Shown piece by piece: positions 43,650-57,037 of a stretch of 64,000 nt of DNA; position 1 is the first letter of the stretch, and each line of letters starts with the position of its first letter. Source of the DNA: Spinacia oleracea (lineage: Eukaryota > Streptophyta > Magnoliopsida > Caryophyllales > Amaranthaceae); NCBI RefSeq assembly GCF_020520425.1, contig NC_079487.1, positions 78,745,141 to 78,809,140 on the forward strand, read 5' to 3'. The notes under the pieces are model-generated. The model had not been told where the DNA came from. It saw only the letters and a program-made list of their open reading frames with translations, and did not search any database. The position numbers were made by a program, and so were the translations under genes.

Positions 43650-44816
43650 GTTTACTAAGTATAAAAATATATGCAATTACACAAGTCATGAAATCTATTA
43701 ATTTTGTTGGCGTAAGGACGAGTAATTGTGTACAAATTGTTGAAGATTGAAAGAGAAATCTTAGAAAGAGGAGAACGAATGAAGTTTATGCTTAATAATT
43801 TGAGTTATATGTTCTTTGTCTAATCTTGGTATACCACTATACCACATATATTTTTTTAACACGTGAAAAGACGATTATATTAACAAAACATTAAGGTAGG
43901 TTCGGTACAATACCAGTTTCCCTTCTGGTGAAACAAATAACGATTAGATCATACCTCCCTTCTACAAAATATCTCAATAACCTAGATAAACCTTGAAGCC
44001 ACAAAAAATCCTAGTTATCTATATAAGACAAAAGATGAAACACTTCTTTTGGCACTTGGGAGAATTAGTTGTTGGTGATTTCTCCTTTTTCCATTTCAAT
44101 TAATAATGGCAATCGGATTATCCATTGTTGAACCGCTAACACCAAAAGGATTAAAGTCCTTTGCCTTCGAAGAAGAGCCTCTTCTTTTGCCACATTCAAG
44201 TCCTTTGAAACCTGAATGACCTCCTAACTATCGTACCAAAAATATATGAGCTGCATTTGAAACACTTTTTTATGGGCTAGAAAAGGCAGACAATATATAT
44301 GTTCACACCTTTTTAGACTCTCATGAATCTATTACTTAATTTTGGATACTTTTTTAGTTTCTTATGAACAAAATGACACAGTTATTAAAATGACATAATT
44401 TTTAATTCTTGATTAAAACAACATAAAAGTAAGATGATGCAATTGATTAAGTCACAAAATAATTATTAACAAAATAAACCGAGTTATTAGAATGTGTTCC
44501 AATTTTTAATTCTCGATTAAAGCAACATAAAAATAAGATGATGCACTTGATTAAGTGACAAATTAATTAGTAACAAATTAAACAGAAAATCCGATTAAAA
44601 AAGTTATTACTAAGAGAAACAACATAATTGCGGTAAATTTGTATAAAATCGGGTAGTTATTATAAAACCGAACATGCATGTAAATTTGTAAATAAAAAAC
44701 TTATTATTAAGAGAAACAACATAACTGCGGTTAAACTAAAAAATAAATTACAAATTATAATAATTTAAAATAAGCATTATCACCATTTTCTTTATCACCC
44801 ATATCCGTACAGTTAC
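43650..44816. other. Non-coding flank left of MULE 1
   Basis: No gene. From 44390 two diverged tandem copies of about 102 bases occur (AATTTTTAATTCT, GATTAAAACAACATAAA...GATGATGCA), and AAGAGAAACAACATAA occurs at 44615 and 44710. Confidence 0.55.
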
Positions 44817-45042
44817 TAATATAGACTCAATTCCGCTTGCATGGACCCGGTCCACCATTAAGGTTACCATGGACCAGGGTAATTAGGTAATTTGCAGCGC
44901 TGAACCGTTTGAAATCACGTGTTCCAAAATAACAGAATGCGCGAAACCCTAAAATTGAAATCTCTCTCCTCCAGCAGCAGCTTCTCTCTCTTACAGCAGC
45001 TTCTCTCTCCTCCAACAGCTTCTCTCTCTTCGAGCTTCAACA

Positions 45043-48000
45043 ATGGAGGACGATTTAATCGATTTGAATATCGATTTAAATCGCGCAATAGAAGAAAAAT
45101 TGTATAATTATGACGGTAATATTCGAATCCTAATAACTAACTACGAAGAAAATTATAGTAACTTTCATACTCATTGAGTAATTATTATTATTTTAGAAAA
45201 CTTTGAGAATCATAGAGAAGTATATATGATGTTGAAGATGAAGATGAAGGCACATCTCAGCAAGTTATGGTTGCAAATCAATGTATTGAAGAAGGTATGA
45301 TATAGTATCTTTTAATATATATATAGTAACTGTTATATTGATATAGTTAACATATTATAATTGCAGTAGTGTAACTAACATAGAAAGAGGAATTATATTT
45401 AAAGCAGAGTAACTATAACATACAAAGAGAAACTATGTTTAATGTAGAGTAACTATCTCATATAGACAGGACTTATAGTAACTGTAGAGTAACTATAAAC
45501 TATGGAGACTAACTATATAAAATGAAGAGTAACTATCACATATAAAGAAGAACTATATACTGTAGAGTAACTATCACATATAAACAAGAGTTATATTAAG
45601 TGTGAGTAACTATAATATATAAACAGTAACTATATAAAATAAAGAGTAACTATCACATATAATGATAACTATATTTAAAATAAAGTAACTATAATTTATG
45701 AATGGTAACTATATTAATTATAGAGTAACTTCACATAATGAAATAATATAAATAAGAAATAACTACATTTAATTTATAGTAACTATAACATATAAAGAAT
45801 AACTGTATTAACTGTAGAGTAACTATAACAATCAATAGATCCTAAGTAAGTATGTTAAATATAGAGTAACTATTACATGTAAAGAGTAACTATATGAACT
45901 GTAGAGTAACTATAACAATCAATAGATCTTAAGTAACAATGTTAAATATAGAGTAACTATAACATATAAAAAGTAACTATATAAAATGCAGAGTAACTAT
46001 CACATATAAAGAAGAACTATATACTGTAGAGTAACTATAACTTATAAAAAGGAGTTATATTAACTATGAGTAACTATAATATATAAACAGTAACTGTATA
46101 AAATGAAGAGTAACTATCCCATATAATGATAACTATATTTATAATAAAGTAACTATAATTTATGAAAGGTAACTATATTAATTATAGAGTAACTTCACAT
46201 AACGAAATAATCTATATAAGCAATAAACTACATTTAACTTATAGTAACTATAACATATAAAGAGTAACTATATTAACTGTAGAGTAACTATAACAATCAA
46301 TAGATCCTAAGTAAGTATGTTAAATATAGAATAACTATTACATGTAAAGAGTAACTATATGAACTGTAGAGTAACTATAACAATCAATAGATCTTAAGTA
46401 ACAATGTTAAATATAGAGTAACTATAACATATAAAAAGTAACTATATAAAATGAAGAGTAACTATCACATATAAAGAAGAACTATATACTGTAGAGTAAC
46501 TATAACATATAAAAAGGAGTTATATTAACTATGAGTAACTATAATATATAAACAGTAACTGTATAAAATGAAGAGTAACTATCCCATATAATGATAACTA
46601 TATTTATAATAAAGTAACTATAATTTATGAAAGGTAACTATATTAATTATAGAGTAACTTCACATAACGAAATAATCTATATAAGCAATAAACTACATTT
46701 AACTTATAGTAACTATAACATATAAAGAATAACTATATTAAATGTAGAGTAACTATAACAAACAATAGATCCTAAGTAACTATGTTAATTATATAGTAAC
46801 TATAAAATATAACGAGTAACTATATAAATATTAAGAGTAACTATCACATTTAATGATAACTATATTTGTATTTGTACAGGTTCAATAATACATTCAATTG
46901 ATACAAACCACAACATCTTTGAAAATCCAAATAATGAGCAGGAAGAAAACATTGATAAAGAATTAGATGGCAGTTTAATTGGAGAAGCAAGGAAAACAAC
47001 CGATGAGATTTATGATCTATATTGCAAACATGCTGCTATTATTGGTTTTAGTGTACGAAAAGGGAAGAATAGATATAAAGAAGGAACCACAATTGTTAAT
47101 GGAAAATACTTCTACTGCTCTGCTGCTGGAATAAAAGACCCTCCTAAAAACAAAGAACTCAAAAATGAAGATGATCAATCAGATGCAAAAAAGAAAGAAA
47201 GGAGAAAGAGGGTTATGATAACAAGAACAAAATGTGAAGCTCAAATATTTGCAAAGAAGAATGAAAATGGAGATTTTGAAATAGAAAAGCATGTAGTGGT
47301 ACATAATCACCCATTGACAAGAGAAATAAGTAATTATCTCCACCGATCGGAACGACAAATGACAGAACCTAAAAAAGAAGCTATTGAGGCAATGTCAGAA
47401 TGTGGTCTAAGACCAATGGAGTCTTATAGGTATATGTCAACAGAAACTGGCGGAGACGACTGTGTAGGTCATACGATGATTGATCATCTAAACTACTGCT
47501 ACAAGTTAAAAATGAAGCAAATTGATGGCAAGGATTCACAAACACTAGTGAACAAACTGTATGACATACAATCAATAGATCCCGAGTTCTTTTTCAGAGT
47601 AAGACTCAATGCTGAAGGAAAAGTTGAGTGCCTATTTTGGAGGGATTCTATGATGAGAGAAGATTACAAAATATATGGAGATGTTCTAGTTTTTGATACT
47701 ACATTCAGAACCAATAAGTACAATCTCATATGTGCTCCATTTGTTGGTATCAATAACCATTGGAAAAACACAATGTTTGCTTGTGCTTTCATTGGGGATG
47801 AAACCACAGAATCTTTCGTTTGGGTGTTTGAAACTTTTCTGAAGGCTATGGGAGGAAAGCACCCTATATCAATTTTCACTGATCAAGATGCAGCTATTGC
47901 TGCTGGAATAGAACAGGTACCTCTTCATATATTATAGTTACTATTTTGACAATATAGTAACTCTTTATAAAATATAGTTACTATTTTAACAATATAGTAT

Positions 48001-49705
48001 CTCTTTATAAAATATAGTTACTATTTTGACAATATAGTAACTCTTAATTCAATATAGTTACTATTCTAAAATTATAGTAACACTTTATAAAGTATAGTTA
48101 CTATTTTGACAATATAGTAACACTTTATAAAGTATAGTTACTATTTTGAAAATATAGAAACTCTTATTAAAATATAGTTAATATTTTGACAATATAGTAA
48201 TTCTTTATAAAGTATAGTAACTCTTTATAAAATATAGTTACTATTTTGTGGAACTATATATATTCATTATTGTTTTTCAGGTTTTTCCTTCTTCAAGACA
48301 CAGGTTATGCTTGTGGCACTTGAGTAAAAATGCAAACAGTAGGTTTGGTTTATTGAAGTCTGATAAAAACTTCAAAAACGCATTCTACAAGTGTTTAAGT
48401 GGGTGTATAACACCAAATGATTTTGAAGAAACTTGGAAATCTATGATCAACACTTTTAAGCTGGAAAAAGATGACTGGTTCAACAGATTGTATGGTCTAA
48501 AAGAAAAATGGTGTACAGCTTTAAGTAAAGATTTTTTTTCTGCCGGTATACTTTCTTCACAAAGAAGTGAAAGTACAAACCATGCTGTTGGTTTTAAAGC
48601 AAATAAAAGTACAACATTAACAGAACTCTATAGTATTTTTCAAGCTACAATAAATCGATGGAGAAAAACTGAAGAAAAAGACGACTTTGACTGTACAAGG
48701 GGAATACCAACTTCAGAGCTAAGTATGAGTGCTATATTAAAACAGGCAGCAAATGTATACACGATAACACTTTTTCGTGATTTTGAAGAAGAGTTCAAGC
48801 TTTCTGTGGCAAGTAGTACAATGTTCAAGGGAAGTGTAGGAAGAACAGTGTTTTTTGAAGTGTGGATAGAAGGAATAACAGGTAAAAAAACTATAAATCT
48901 TTATTTATTATTTAGAGTAGATGTTCTTTTGAATAATATTACATTATATGTAAATAATCTAACAGGATCAAGGCAAGAAGTTCAATACAAAATGGAAGAT
49001 TCAACCGTCACTTGCACATGCAAAAACTTTGAAGAATCTGGATGGTTGTGCTTCCATTGTTTAAGAATATTGCATATACATTCAATCAATACAATTCCAG
49101 ATCGTTACATAACAACAAGATGGACTAGATATGCAAAGAAACAGATGTGGGAAAGGGTTGATACAATAAAAAGGGAGAAAGGTGAAATCAACAATTTTAC
49201 TGGTTGGAGATTACATATGATCAGAAGGTAATTTTTTCAATATACATTAGTTCATTTTCATATATTTACAATTACAGTTGATATTTTACTTAACACTTAA
49301 ACTCTATACCACAGATACTATAACTTAATTTTGAAAGGGCATAAGATAGCAAAGGCCAGAAAATTTATCGAGGAGAAGTTTAAAATGGATAATAAAGCAG
49401 TTGATGAAATCATAAAAAAGGAAGAAGAAAGGAAGGCAAAAGAAGAAGCTGCAAAGATAGCAGAACAAGAAAAGGCAAAAGCTGAAGCACAACGAGAAAC
49501 ACAAGACGGGGAATCAACTAATTCTGAAATAACAATTGTGCTTGATCCTGGTCGTGCTAATACTAAAGGAAAGAGTAAGAAGAGAATAAAGGGTCAATAT
49601 GACAATTACAAGCAGCCATCAAAGAAAGGAAAAAAGAAACACAAAGAATTTGGATCCAAGACACCCAATATTCAATTATTTACACCTAAAGAACAACTAT
49701 TTTAG
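45043..49705 (+). CDS. FAR1-type MULE transposase, six exons
   Basis: Exons 45043-45115, 45197-45294, 46880-47916, 48281-48881, 48966-49227, 49315-49705. The joins from exon 2 onward agree in phase. Joining exon 1 to exon 2 leaves two surplus bases, probably an extra TA in TATATA near 45230; an ATG at 45267 would give an intact 772-residue protein. Domains: FAR1 zinc-binding N-terminus (GFSVRKGKNR...YCSAAG, C-A-IFAKK, VVVHNHPL) at about 50-170; MULE catalytic region with DTTF, FTDQD and SQRSESTN supplying the Asp-Asp-Glu set; LCLWHL; SWIM finger CTCKNFEESGWLCFHCLRIL; a basic, coiled-coil C-terminus. It should cut and join element ends in the nucleus. All catalytic residues are present. Confidence 0.88.
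45330..46875 (+). repeat. 20-bp array in transposase intron 2, with 465-bp higher-order repeat
   Basis: GAGTAACTATAACATAAAA-like 20-base units succeed one another through most of the intron. A longer period of 465 bases is visible: ATCAATAGAT occurs at 45831, 46296 and (as AACAATAGAT) 46761, with matching neighbours. Confidence 0.9.
47936..48250 (+). repeat. 20-bp array in transposase intron 3
   Basis: Alternating 20-base units ATAGTTACTATTTTGACAAT and ATAGTAACTCTTTATAAAAT, in register for about 15 units. Confidence 0.92.
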
Positions 49706-49789
49706 TGATGTTCTTGTTTTATTATCATATACAGTTACTTCAACATTTTTAAACAAATTTATTGAGTGTTTATACTATAGTTCTCCTTT

Positions 49790-50670
49790 ACAATACATAG
49801 TTACTATACATTCAGTATAGTAACTCTTTATAAACACACAATTTTTATTTATAGTAACTCGTTATAAAATAGTTACTATTTTGACAATATAGTATCTCTT
49901 AATACAATATAGTTACTATTCTGAAAATATAGTAACTCTTTATAAAATATAGTTACTATTTTGACAATATAGTAACTCTTAATAAAATATAGTTACTATT
50001 CTGATAATATAGTAACTCTTTATAAAATATACTTACTTTTTTTACAATATAGTAACTTTTTATAAAATATAGTTACTATTTAAAAAATATAGTAACTCTT
50101 AGAACAATATAGTTACTATTCTAAAAAAATATAGTAACGTTTTTTATGCAATCAAAATGACTTATAGTAACTATATGTTACTCAAAAATAAAATACCATA
50201 AAAAAGAGAGTAATTGTATCTTATTAAAGATAACTATATCTGTAAGATAGTAACTATTTGAATTTATACACAAAATTATTCACTTTTTATATATACCAAC
50301 TCTTCACATTTAGTGGTCACCCTTCTTTACATATAGTAACTCTATATAAAATATAGTTACTATTTTGATAATATAGTAACTTTCGTTATGCCATCATATG
50401 ACTTACAAATTTATAAGAGTAACTATATTTGAAGAAAGGTAACTATTTCATTCAAATAGAAACTATATTTAAAATAAGTAAATTGAACAATATCACACAA
50501 ATACTGCAAAAGTTATAATTACTCTCATATATCAAACAATTAAAAATCATTGAGAGTAACTATATCAAACTTAGAATTCGACTACATACAAACACAAAAA
50601 ATTATTTGAACAGTAACTATATCAAACTTAGAATTGTACATTCTAAGTAGTAATTCGACTACATACAAAC
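49790..50670. repeat. 20-bp array between the two convergent genes
   Basis: Same motif in both orientations with 20-base spacing in 49850-50150, more degenerate after 50200. Both genes end into this region, so it may also hold their polyadenylation sites. Confidence 0.85.
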
Positions 50671-50704
50671 ACAAAAAATTAAATTGTTTTTTCAGCAATA
50701 ATTA

Positions 50705-53700
50705 TTAACCACGTGAAGCACCTCGTCCACGTGCCTTCCCGCGTCTGCCTCCTCGGGTGCGTCTCCCGCCTTTGCCACGTCCTTTCCCTTCAACATTGAC
50801 ATCTGTCTCAGCTTCATCTTCTGTTTCAACATGTTTGGATTTCCTTGCTGAACTATTTCTTGCAACAATTTCAATTTTTGAAGCATCATTCATGTATTTC
50901 TGCGTCAACTCTTCCCTTTGTTTAATTAGGGCATCCAAAACATCTTGTTTCCTGTATTTCCTGAATGCAACCATTCGTTTCAGATATTCATCTCTGTAAC
51001 AATTCAAATCTGACAACACAATGGTGCCACAAATACAAGCCCTGAGAAACTTCCTGAAATCTTCCTGCAAATATTTGAACAGTAACTATTAGAATAAAAA
51101 CAGTAACTATGATAACAAAACAATAACTATAAAGAATGAAAAGAAAAATATGAATAACATTAATTATTTTTAACACAAAAACTTACATCTGCCAAGGGAT
51201 CAAAGTCAAAAATCCCAACACCATCTTGTACCGTTTCAACACCATGAAAAACCATCATTAACATCATCAAATAGACACAACAGTCTTTGTCATAAGCACC
51301 TCGCTTCCAATTACCACCGACCGGGATAAATTTGAAGCTTTTAATATCTTCATGATGAATGTTATCCATATTTTTCAGTAGTTTTTCCAATGAAGAACAC
51401 TGTACAAAACATATAGTAGGTATTATCAACATATAGTAACCTTTGAAATCATATAGTAACTATTACCAACATATAGTAAGAATTAAAATCATATAGTAAC
51501 TATTAAAATCATATAGTAACTATTACCAGTTGGTTAAAAATCATATAGTAACTATTAAAATCATATAGTAACTATTAAAATCATATAGTAACTATTAGAA
51601 TCATATAGGAACCATTAAAATCATATAGTAACCATTACCAACATATAGTAACCTTTGGAATCATATAGTAACTATTTTATAACGATAGTAACTATTTTAA
51701 AAACATAGTTACTGTTTTAAACAAATAGTAACCTTGTCAAAAATATAGTTCCTCTAAAAAAGAAAGACTAATATAAAGGTAACTATAACATTTATAGAGT
51801 AACTACAACAACAAAAAATGTAACTATAAAAAAAACTTACCAAGACAGAATAAGCTTTCTTCCTTTGTTCCATCTCTTTTGGTTCCAGAAGCATATTATC
51901 AAAGAAATAGACACTTTTGTCTTTCATACTAATGACAAACAGGTAATAATGCTTCGGGTCTTCAATCAGAACAGGAGCAAAAATCTATATAAAAAAGAAA
52001 AACAACAGATTACAACTACAAGAAAGGAGACAAAAAAAAGAAGATAATATGGTTATATAAAGAAAATATAAATCATACCATATTACAATCTTTCAACGAT
52101 TGAACTCCATTTACATCTTTCACACCATAATTAAGACAAACACACAATTCAGACAAGATTTTTTCATTGCCTAGTTTCTCAATCAAATCAGCAACATATT
52201 TCTGCAAATCAATATTAAAAGAAAAATTAAACAAAGGCCAAAAAAATTTAAAATAATTAACATTTTATATTATTAAAAATATAACTTACACAATATGTGC
52301 CACCTAAAAACAGCTTCTGAGGAGAACCAGCAGGATTCCTTTCATTTTCATTCAATAAAAAAGCCCAAGCTTCAATATGAATCAAAAGAATATCAAATGT
52401 GGAAGGAAGGGTCCACATGTCATCTCTTCCTACCGCAATAAAATGATTGTATTCTATAACTTTATCACTGAAAAACATAAAAAAGAAACAATAAATATGT
52501 CAGAAGAATTATAAAGGTTACTATAATAAATAAAAGGTAACAATAGAATATAAAAGGTAAATATAGTAAACAAAAGGATACTATAGTATACAAATAGTAA
52601 CTATATTATATGAAAGGTTACTATAAAGTTAGGGCAACAACTTCACTTTTAAGAAAGGTAACTATATTATATGAAAGGTAACTATATTATATGAAGGGTT
52701 ACTATAAATAATAAAAAGTAACTATATTATATGAAAGGTAACTACATTATATGAAAGGTAACTATATTATATGAAAGGTAACTATAATATATGAAAGGTA
52801 ACTATAATATATGAATGGTAACTATATTATTTGAAAGGTAACTATAAATTATTAAATGAGAAAACTTCTACTTACTCAGTCAAAATACCCTCTCCATCAG
52901 TCAGAGCAGCAAAGTCCACAGCTTCTTGAACAAATGCTGGAAGATGCCTCATTAAATCTTCAAATGCTATCATAAACGGAGACATAAACATCACATTTTC
53001 CTCTATGCCATAGACACTGACATTCACTCTTGATACAGCATGGTTGTTAATGATGCATTTTTGAAATCCAGCCCACACGCGCTCATATTCTTCTATTTCT
53101 TCATCATCATCCTCCGTAATTTCTTTATCTTTGCTTTTCAAAGAATCAAGAACTGCATTTATTTGAGTGTCAGGATCAACTTCTCGAATAATTGCTTCGG
53201 TAGATGTTGTTGCATCAACAACAGCAGCTGTAACAACTGCAGGCTCAGTTGGAACAACGGCAGAAGGTTGAGGGGCAGCAGTAACAACTGGATTGTTACT
53301 TGAACCAAAAATGTCATCCCAACCATTTGGTAGATTCTTCACCAACTGATGAATCTCCACCAACTCATCAACCATCTTTTGATAAGTGGAATTTTCCAAA
53401 ATATCATCGCCATGGTTCTGCGAAGGCATTGAAGCCTTTAATTTGAACAGCTCTTCAGCATGGATGGCTGAAACTACATCCAGATCTCTCTTCATCAACA
53501 ACCACTGACCATGAAAATCCTAATAACAAAATACATAAATTTAAATATGGAACATAATATGAAAATTTAACTAAAAATACAAAAAATATTATAAGAAAAG
53601 GTATCTATAGTATATAAAGATAACTGTATAAAAGTTAACTATAGTATATGAAAAGTAACTATAGAATATAAAAGATAACTATAGAAAATAAAAGATAACT

Positions 53701-56700
53701 ATAGTAAATAAAAGGTAACTATAGTATATAAAAGATATCTATAGTATACACAAGATAACTATAGTACATAAAACATATAGTAACTATTTATACCATATAG
53801 TAACTGTTTAAAACATATAGTTACTATTTGTTAAAACAAAGTAATGGTAACATAGTATGTGAAAGATAACTATAGTACAGAAAAGATAACTATAGAATAT
53901 AAAAGATAATTATATATACCTACATTTACTAAACCAAAGATAATGATAACAATAGTGTATAAAAGATAACTATAGCATATAAAAAATAATTATACTATAT
54001 ATTGACAAATATATCAATAATAAAATAAACTTACATCAGTGGCTTTAGAGAAAATTTCTTCATCTGTAGGATGAGAATTAGGGATTTCAAACTGAAGAAT
54101 CCTAGGACGCCGACTTGGAATTCGACGCCCAACATAGGGCTGTTCAGCTCTTCCCCCACTGCTGCCTGCTTCATTTTCTTTCGAAATAGATTTGATTTGG
54201 GTCAAATCTATTTGACCATCAACAAAAACAAACTTTTTGGAAATTGGATACTTCCCCTTCTCCAATATACCAGAACCATATAATGCACTCATATTGGCAT
54301 TTTCAGCATGAATCCGATCGGTTACCATCTTCGATGTCCAATGCTGAATAAGAGGTAATTGATCAGGAATACCACTGGAATTCCTAAACTTAATCCTCTG
54401 AAAATACACAAGTTGCAAAAACACAACACAGCCTCCAAATGTCTTTTGATCTTTGCCTTTCAATAAACTATTTTTAAATTTCACTGTTTCCTCACATAAT
54501 ACGTCAAGAACGTATTTACACCAATTGTATTTGGAAATCATTTTGGGATCTTCCAAAGCCTTAGCCAATCTCAAATCTACAGTCCTATTGGCTGTTGGAG
54601 TAAAAAATGTAGAGAAAGCAACAAAAACAAATAATTGTTTAAACAGATCACCACCATCTGTCAACAATTTAATCTTGTCCTCAAGCAACCTTATAGGAAT
54701 TTGAGCATTGACCTCTTCAAAACCGAACTCTTTTCTCCACTTGATCTTCAAATCAAAATCAGGATTAGTGGAATTGCGCCCACGTTTAACCCCTTCAACC
54801 TCCAGCTCAGAAAGGGGGAGCATAAACAAATCGTACACATCATAATCAGTGATTTCAAATTGCTTGGAATCACTGATTGTAAACAGAGAACTCACACCAT
54901 CAAAGCACTTGATGCACCAGTACATCATCTGAGTGTTTTTTCGACTTAATTGAAGGCCTAACAATCCTCCAAACCCTATCTCTTGAACAGCTGCCTTTTG
55001 ATCAGGAGAGAAGTCTTTAATTAATTTACACAATGATCCTCCTGAACATTGTGTATCAAAATTAAACCTGAAAAAAATGAATAATGAAAGTAAGTCAGCT
55101 TTATATATCATATAGTAACTATTTAGAACACATAGTAACTGTTTAAAACATGTAGTAACTATTAGAAACATATAGTTACTATTTAGAAAATATAGTAACT
55201 GTTTAAAACATATAGTAACCTTTCAAATAATATAGTACCTATACTACACATACACATAGAACCTATTTATAACATATAGTAATTATTTAGAATATATAGT
55301 AACTGTTTAAAACATAAAGTAACTATTTAGAACATATAGTAACCTTTGATATAGTCAATATTGTAAACATAGTACACATAGAACCTATTTAGAACATATA
55401 GTAACTGTTTAAAACATATAGTAACCTTTGGAGTCATATAGTAACTATTGTAAACATAGTACACATAGAACCTATTTAGAACATATTTCAAAACATATAG
55501 TAACTATTTAAAACATATAGTAACCTTTGGAATCATATAGTAACTATTTAAAACATGTAGTAACCTTTGGAATCATATAGTAACTGTTTACAACATATAG
55601 TAACCTTTGGAATCATATAGTAACTGTTTACAACATATAGTAACTATTTTAAAAAATATAGTAACTATTTAGAACATAGTAACTATTTTGAACATATAGT
55701 AACTATTTAGAACAATTAACTAAATTAAACTTACACTTACACGATAGGCAGGCCATCAGCGCCAACTTCTTTCAAAACTTGTGAATGAAGTTGATGAGAT
55801 TCAGGCTGTGGAACGTCAACCAGAGAAGAATTTTGTAAAACTAGTTGATTAGGTTGTTCTTCTTCAATTGGTTCTTTTTCAGATACAAGCGCAATTGCTT
55901 TTGATTTCGGACTGCCAGCCTTTTTGTTCTTCTTTATAGACACAGATTCCTTAGCAACTGAAACAAAACAATTATAAAACAAAATATTACTATATAGTAA
56001 CCATTACAATCACATAGTAACCAATAAAATCATATAGTAACCTTTCAAATAATATAATAAATACATAAACATAGAGTATCCATTTAAATCAGATAGTAAC
56101 TATTTATTAGACATAGTAACTGTTTAATTTTATAATAACATTTAAGAAAGATAGTAACTATTTATAACACATAGTTACTGTTTTAAAGTTATATTTACTT
56201 TCTAAAAACGATAGTAACTATTTATAACACATAGTTCCTATTTTAAAGTTTATTTACTTTCTAAAAACACAGTAACTATTTATAACACATATTTACTGTT
56301 TTAAAGTTATATTTACTTTCTAAAAAAGATAGTAACTAATTATAACACATAGTTACTGTTTTAAAGTTAATTTACTTTCTAAAAAGACAGTAACTATTTT
56401 AAAAACATAGTTACTGTTTTAGAAATATAGTAACCTTTTAAAAATATAATTACTCTAAAAAACTACGAACAAACCAGTCACTAATAAAAACACTTAAAAA
56501 CTTCGTAACATAAAATAAAAAGTAACTATATCTTTGAAACAGTAACTTCAAACAAAAACCACAAACATTTCAATAATTCAAAATCAAACAAAAAATAAGT
56601 TCGAATTACTAGAAATTTCTTCAGAAACAGCAAATAAAAGGTAACTATATCTTTGAAACAGTAACTGCATGAAACACTAAACCTAATTTCAGCAAAAACC

Positions 56701-57037
56701 ACAAACATTTCAATAATTCAAAATCAAACAAAAAATAAGTTCGAATTAACAGGAATTTCTTCAGAAACAGCAAATAAAAGGTAACTATATCTTTGAAACA
56801 GTAACTGCATAAAACACTAAACCTAATTTCAGCAAAAACCACAAACATTTCAATAATTCAAAATCAAACAAAAAATAAGTTCGAATTACCAGGAATTTCT
56901 TCAGAAACAGCATTTGGCCTTCTTCCTCGCCTTCGAGGAGCTTCAACAGCCATTTCAGCGACGGAATTGTCGAATTCAAGTTTCTTCGCTGCCGGTTTCT
57001 TCGCTGCCGGATTCTTCGGTGCCGCTTTCTTCACCAT
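50705..57037 (-). CDS. MULE-encoded protein with Ulp1/C48-like protease domain
   Basis: Nine exons: 57037-56890, 55957-55741, 55067-54035, 53519-52876, 52467-52290, 52201-52079, 51984-51841, 51399-51187, 51064-50705. Every splice site is GT-AG and every phase agrees, giving 1019 residues. The N-terminus has Ala/Lys/Pro repeats and an AT-hook-like RRRGRRP. Exon 3 is a globular region (EIGFGGLLGLQLSRKN; GGDLFKQLFVFVAFSTFFTP) typical of plant transposon-linked Ulp1 proteins. Exons 5-9 hold the C48 fold: His in DPKHYYLFVI, Asp 17 residues later in YFFDN (same spacing as yeast Ulp1), Cys in KDCCVYLMML. The usual Gln six residues before the Cys is not seen (Gly instead). The C-terminus is Gly/Arg-rich. 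A SUMO-protease-like role is inferred, and activity is uncertain. Confidence 0.85.
51420..51830. repeat. 20-bp array in protease-gene intron 7
   Basis: Units ATAGTAACTATTAAAATCAT repeated in register between exons 7 and 8, then looser variants. Confidence 0.9.
52500..52860. repeat. 20-bp array in protease-gene intron 4
   Basis: Units GGTAACTATATTATATGAAA repeated about 15 times with exact 20-base spacing in the central part. Confidence 0.92.
53580..54010. repeat. 20-bp array in protease-gene intron 3
   Basis: Units AGATAACTATAGTAAATAAA and relatives repeated; the spacer family differs from those in the other introns. Confidence 0.9.
55085..55735. repeat. 20-bp array in protease-gene intron 2
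   Basis: Units ATAGTAACTATTTAGAACAT and ATAGTAACTGTTTAAAACAT and ATAGTAACCTTTGGAATCAT alternate with 20-base spacing. Confidence 0.92.
55985..56885. repeat. 20-bp array and 140-bp triplication in protease-gene intron 1
   Basis: 55985-56530 has the AGTAACTAT array. 56520-56900 has three near-identical copies of a 140-base block (7 x 20), each including GGTAACTATATCTTTGAAAC and a copy of the last exon-1 bases (GAAATTTCT...) with a decayed donor. Confidence 0.88.

Noticed and set aside
45330-56885. Regular 20-bp arrays considered as a CRISPR array
   Set aside because: No conserved long repeat with unique spacers; the core is 9-11 bases, spacers are repeated, and the context is plant introns.
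56526-56979. Three similar minus-strand frames as a small gene family
   Set aside because: They are the 140-bp triplicated intron block; only the right-most part is exon 1 of the protease gene.
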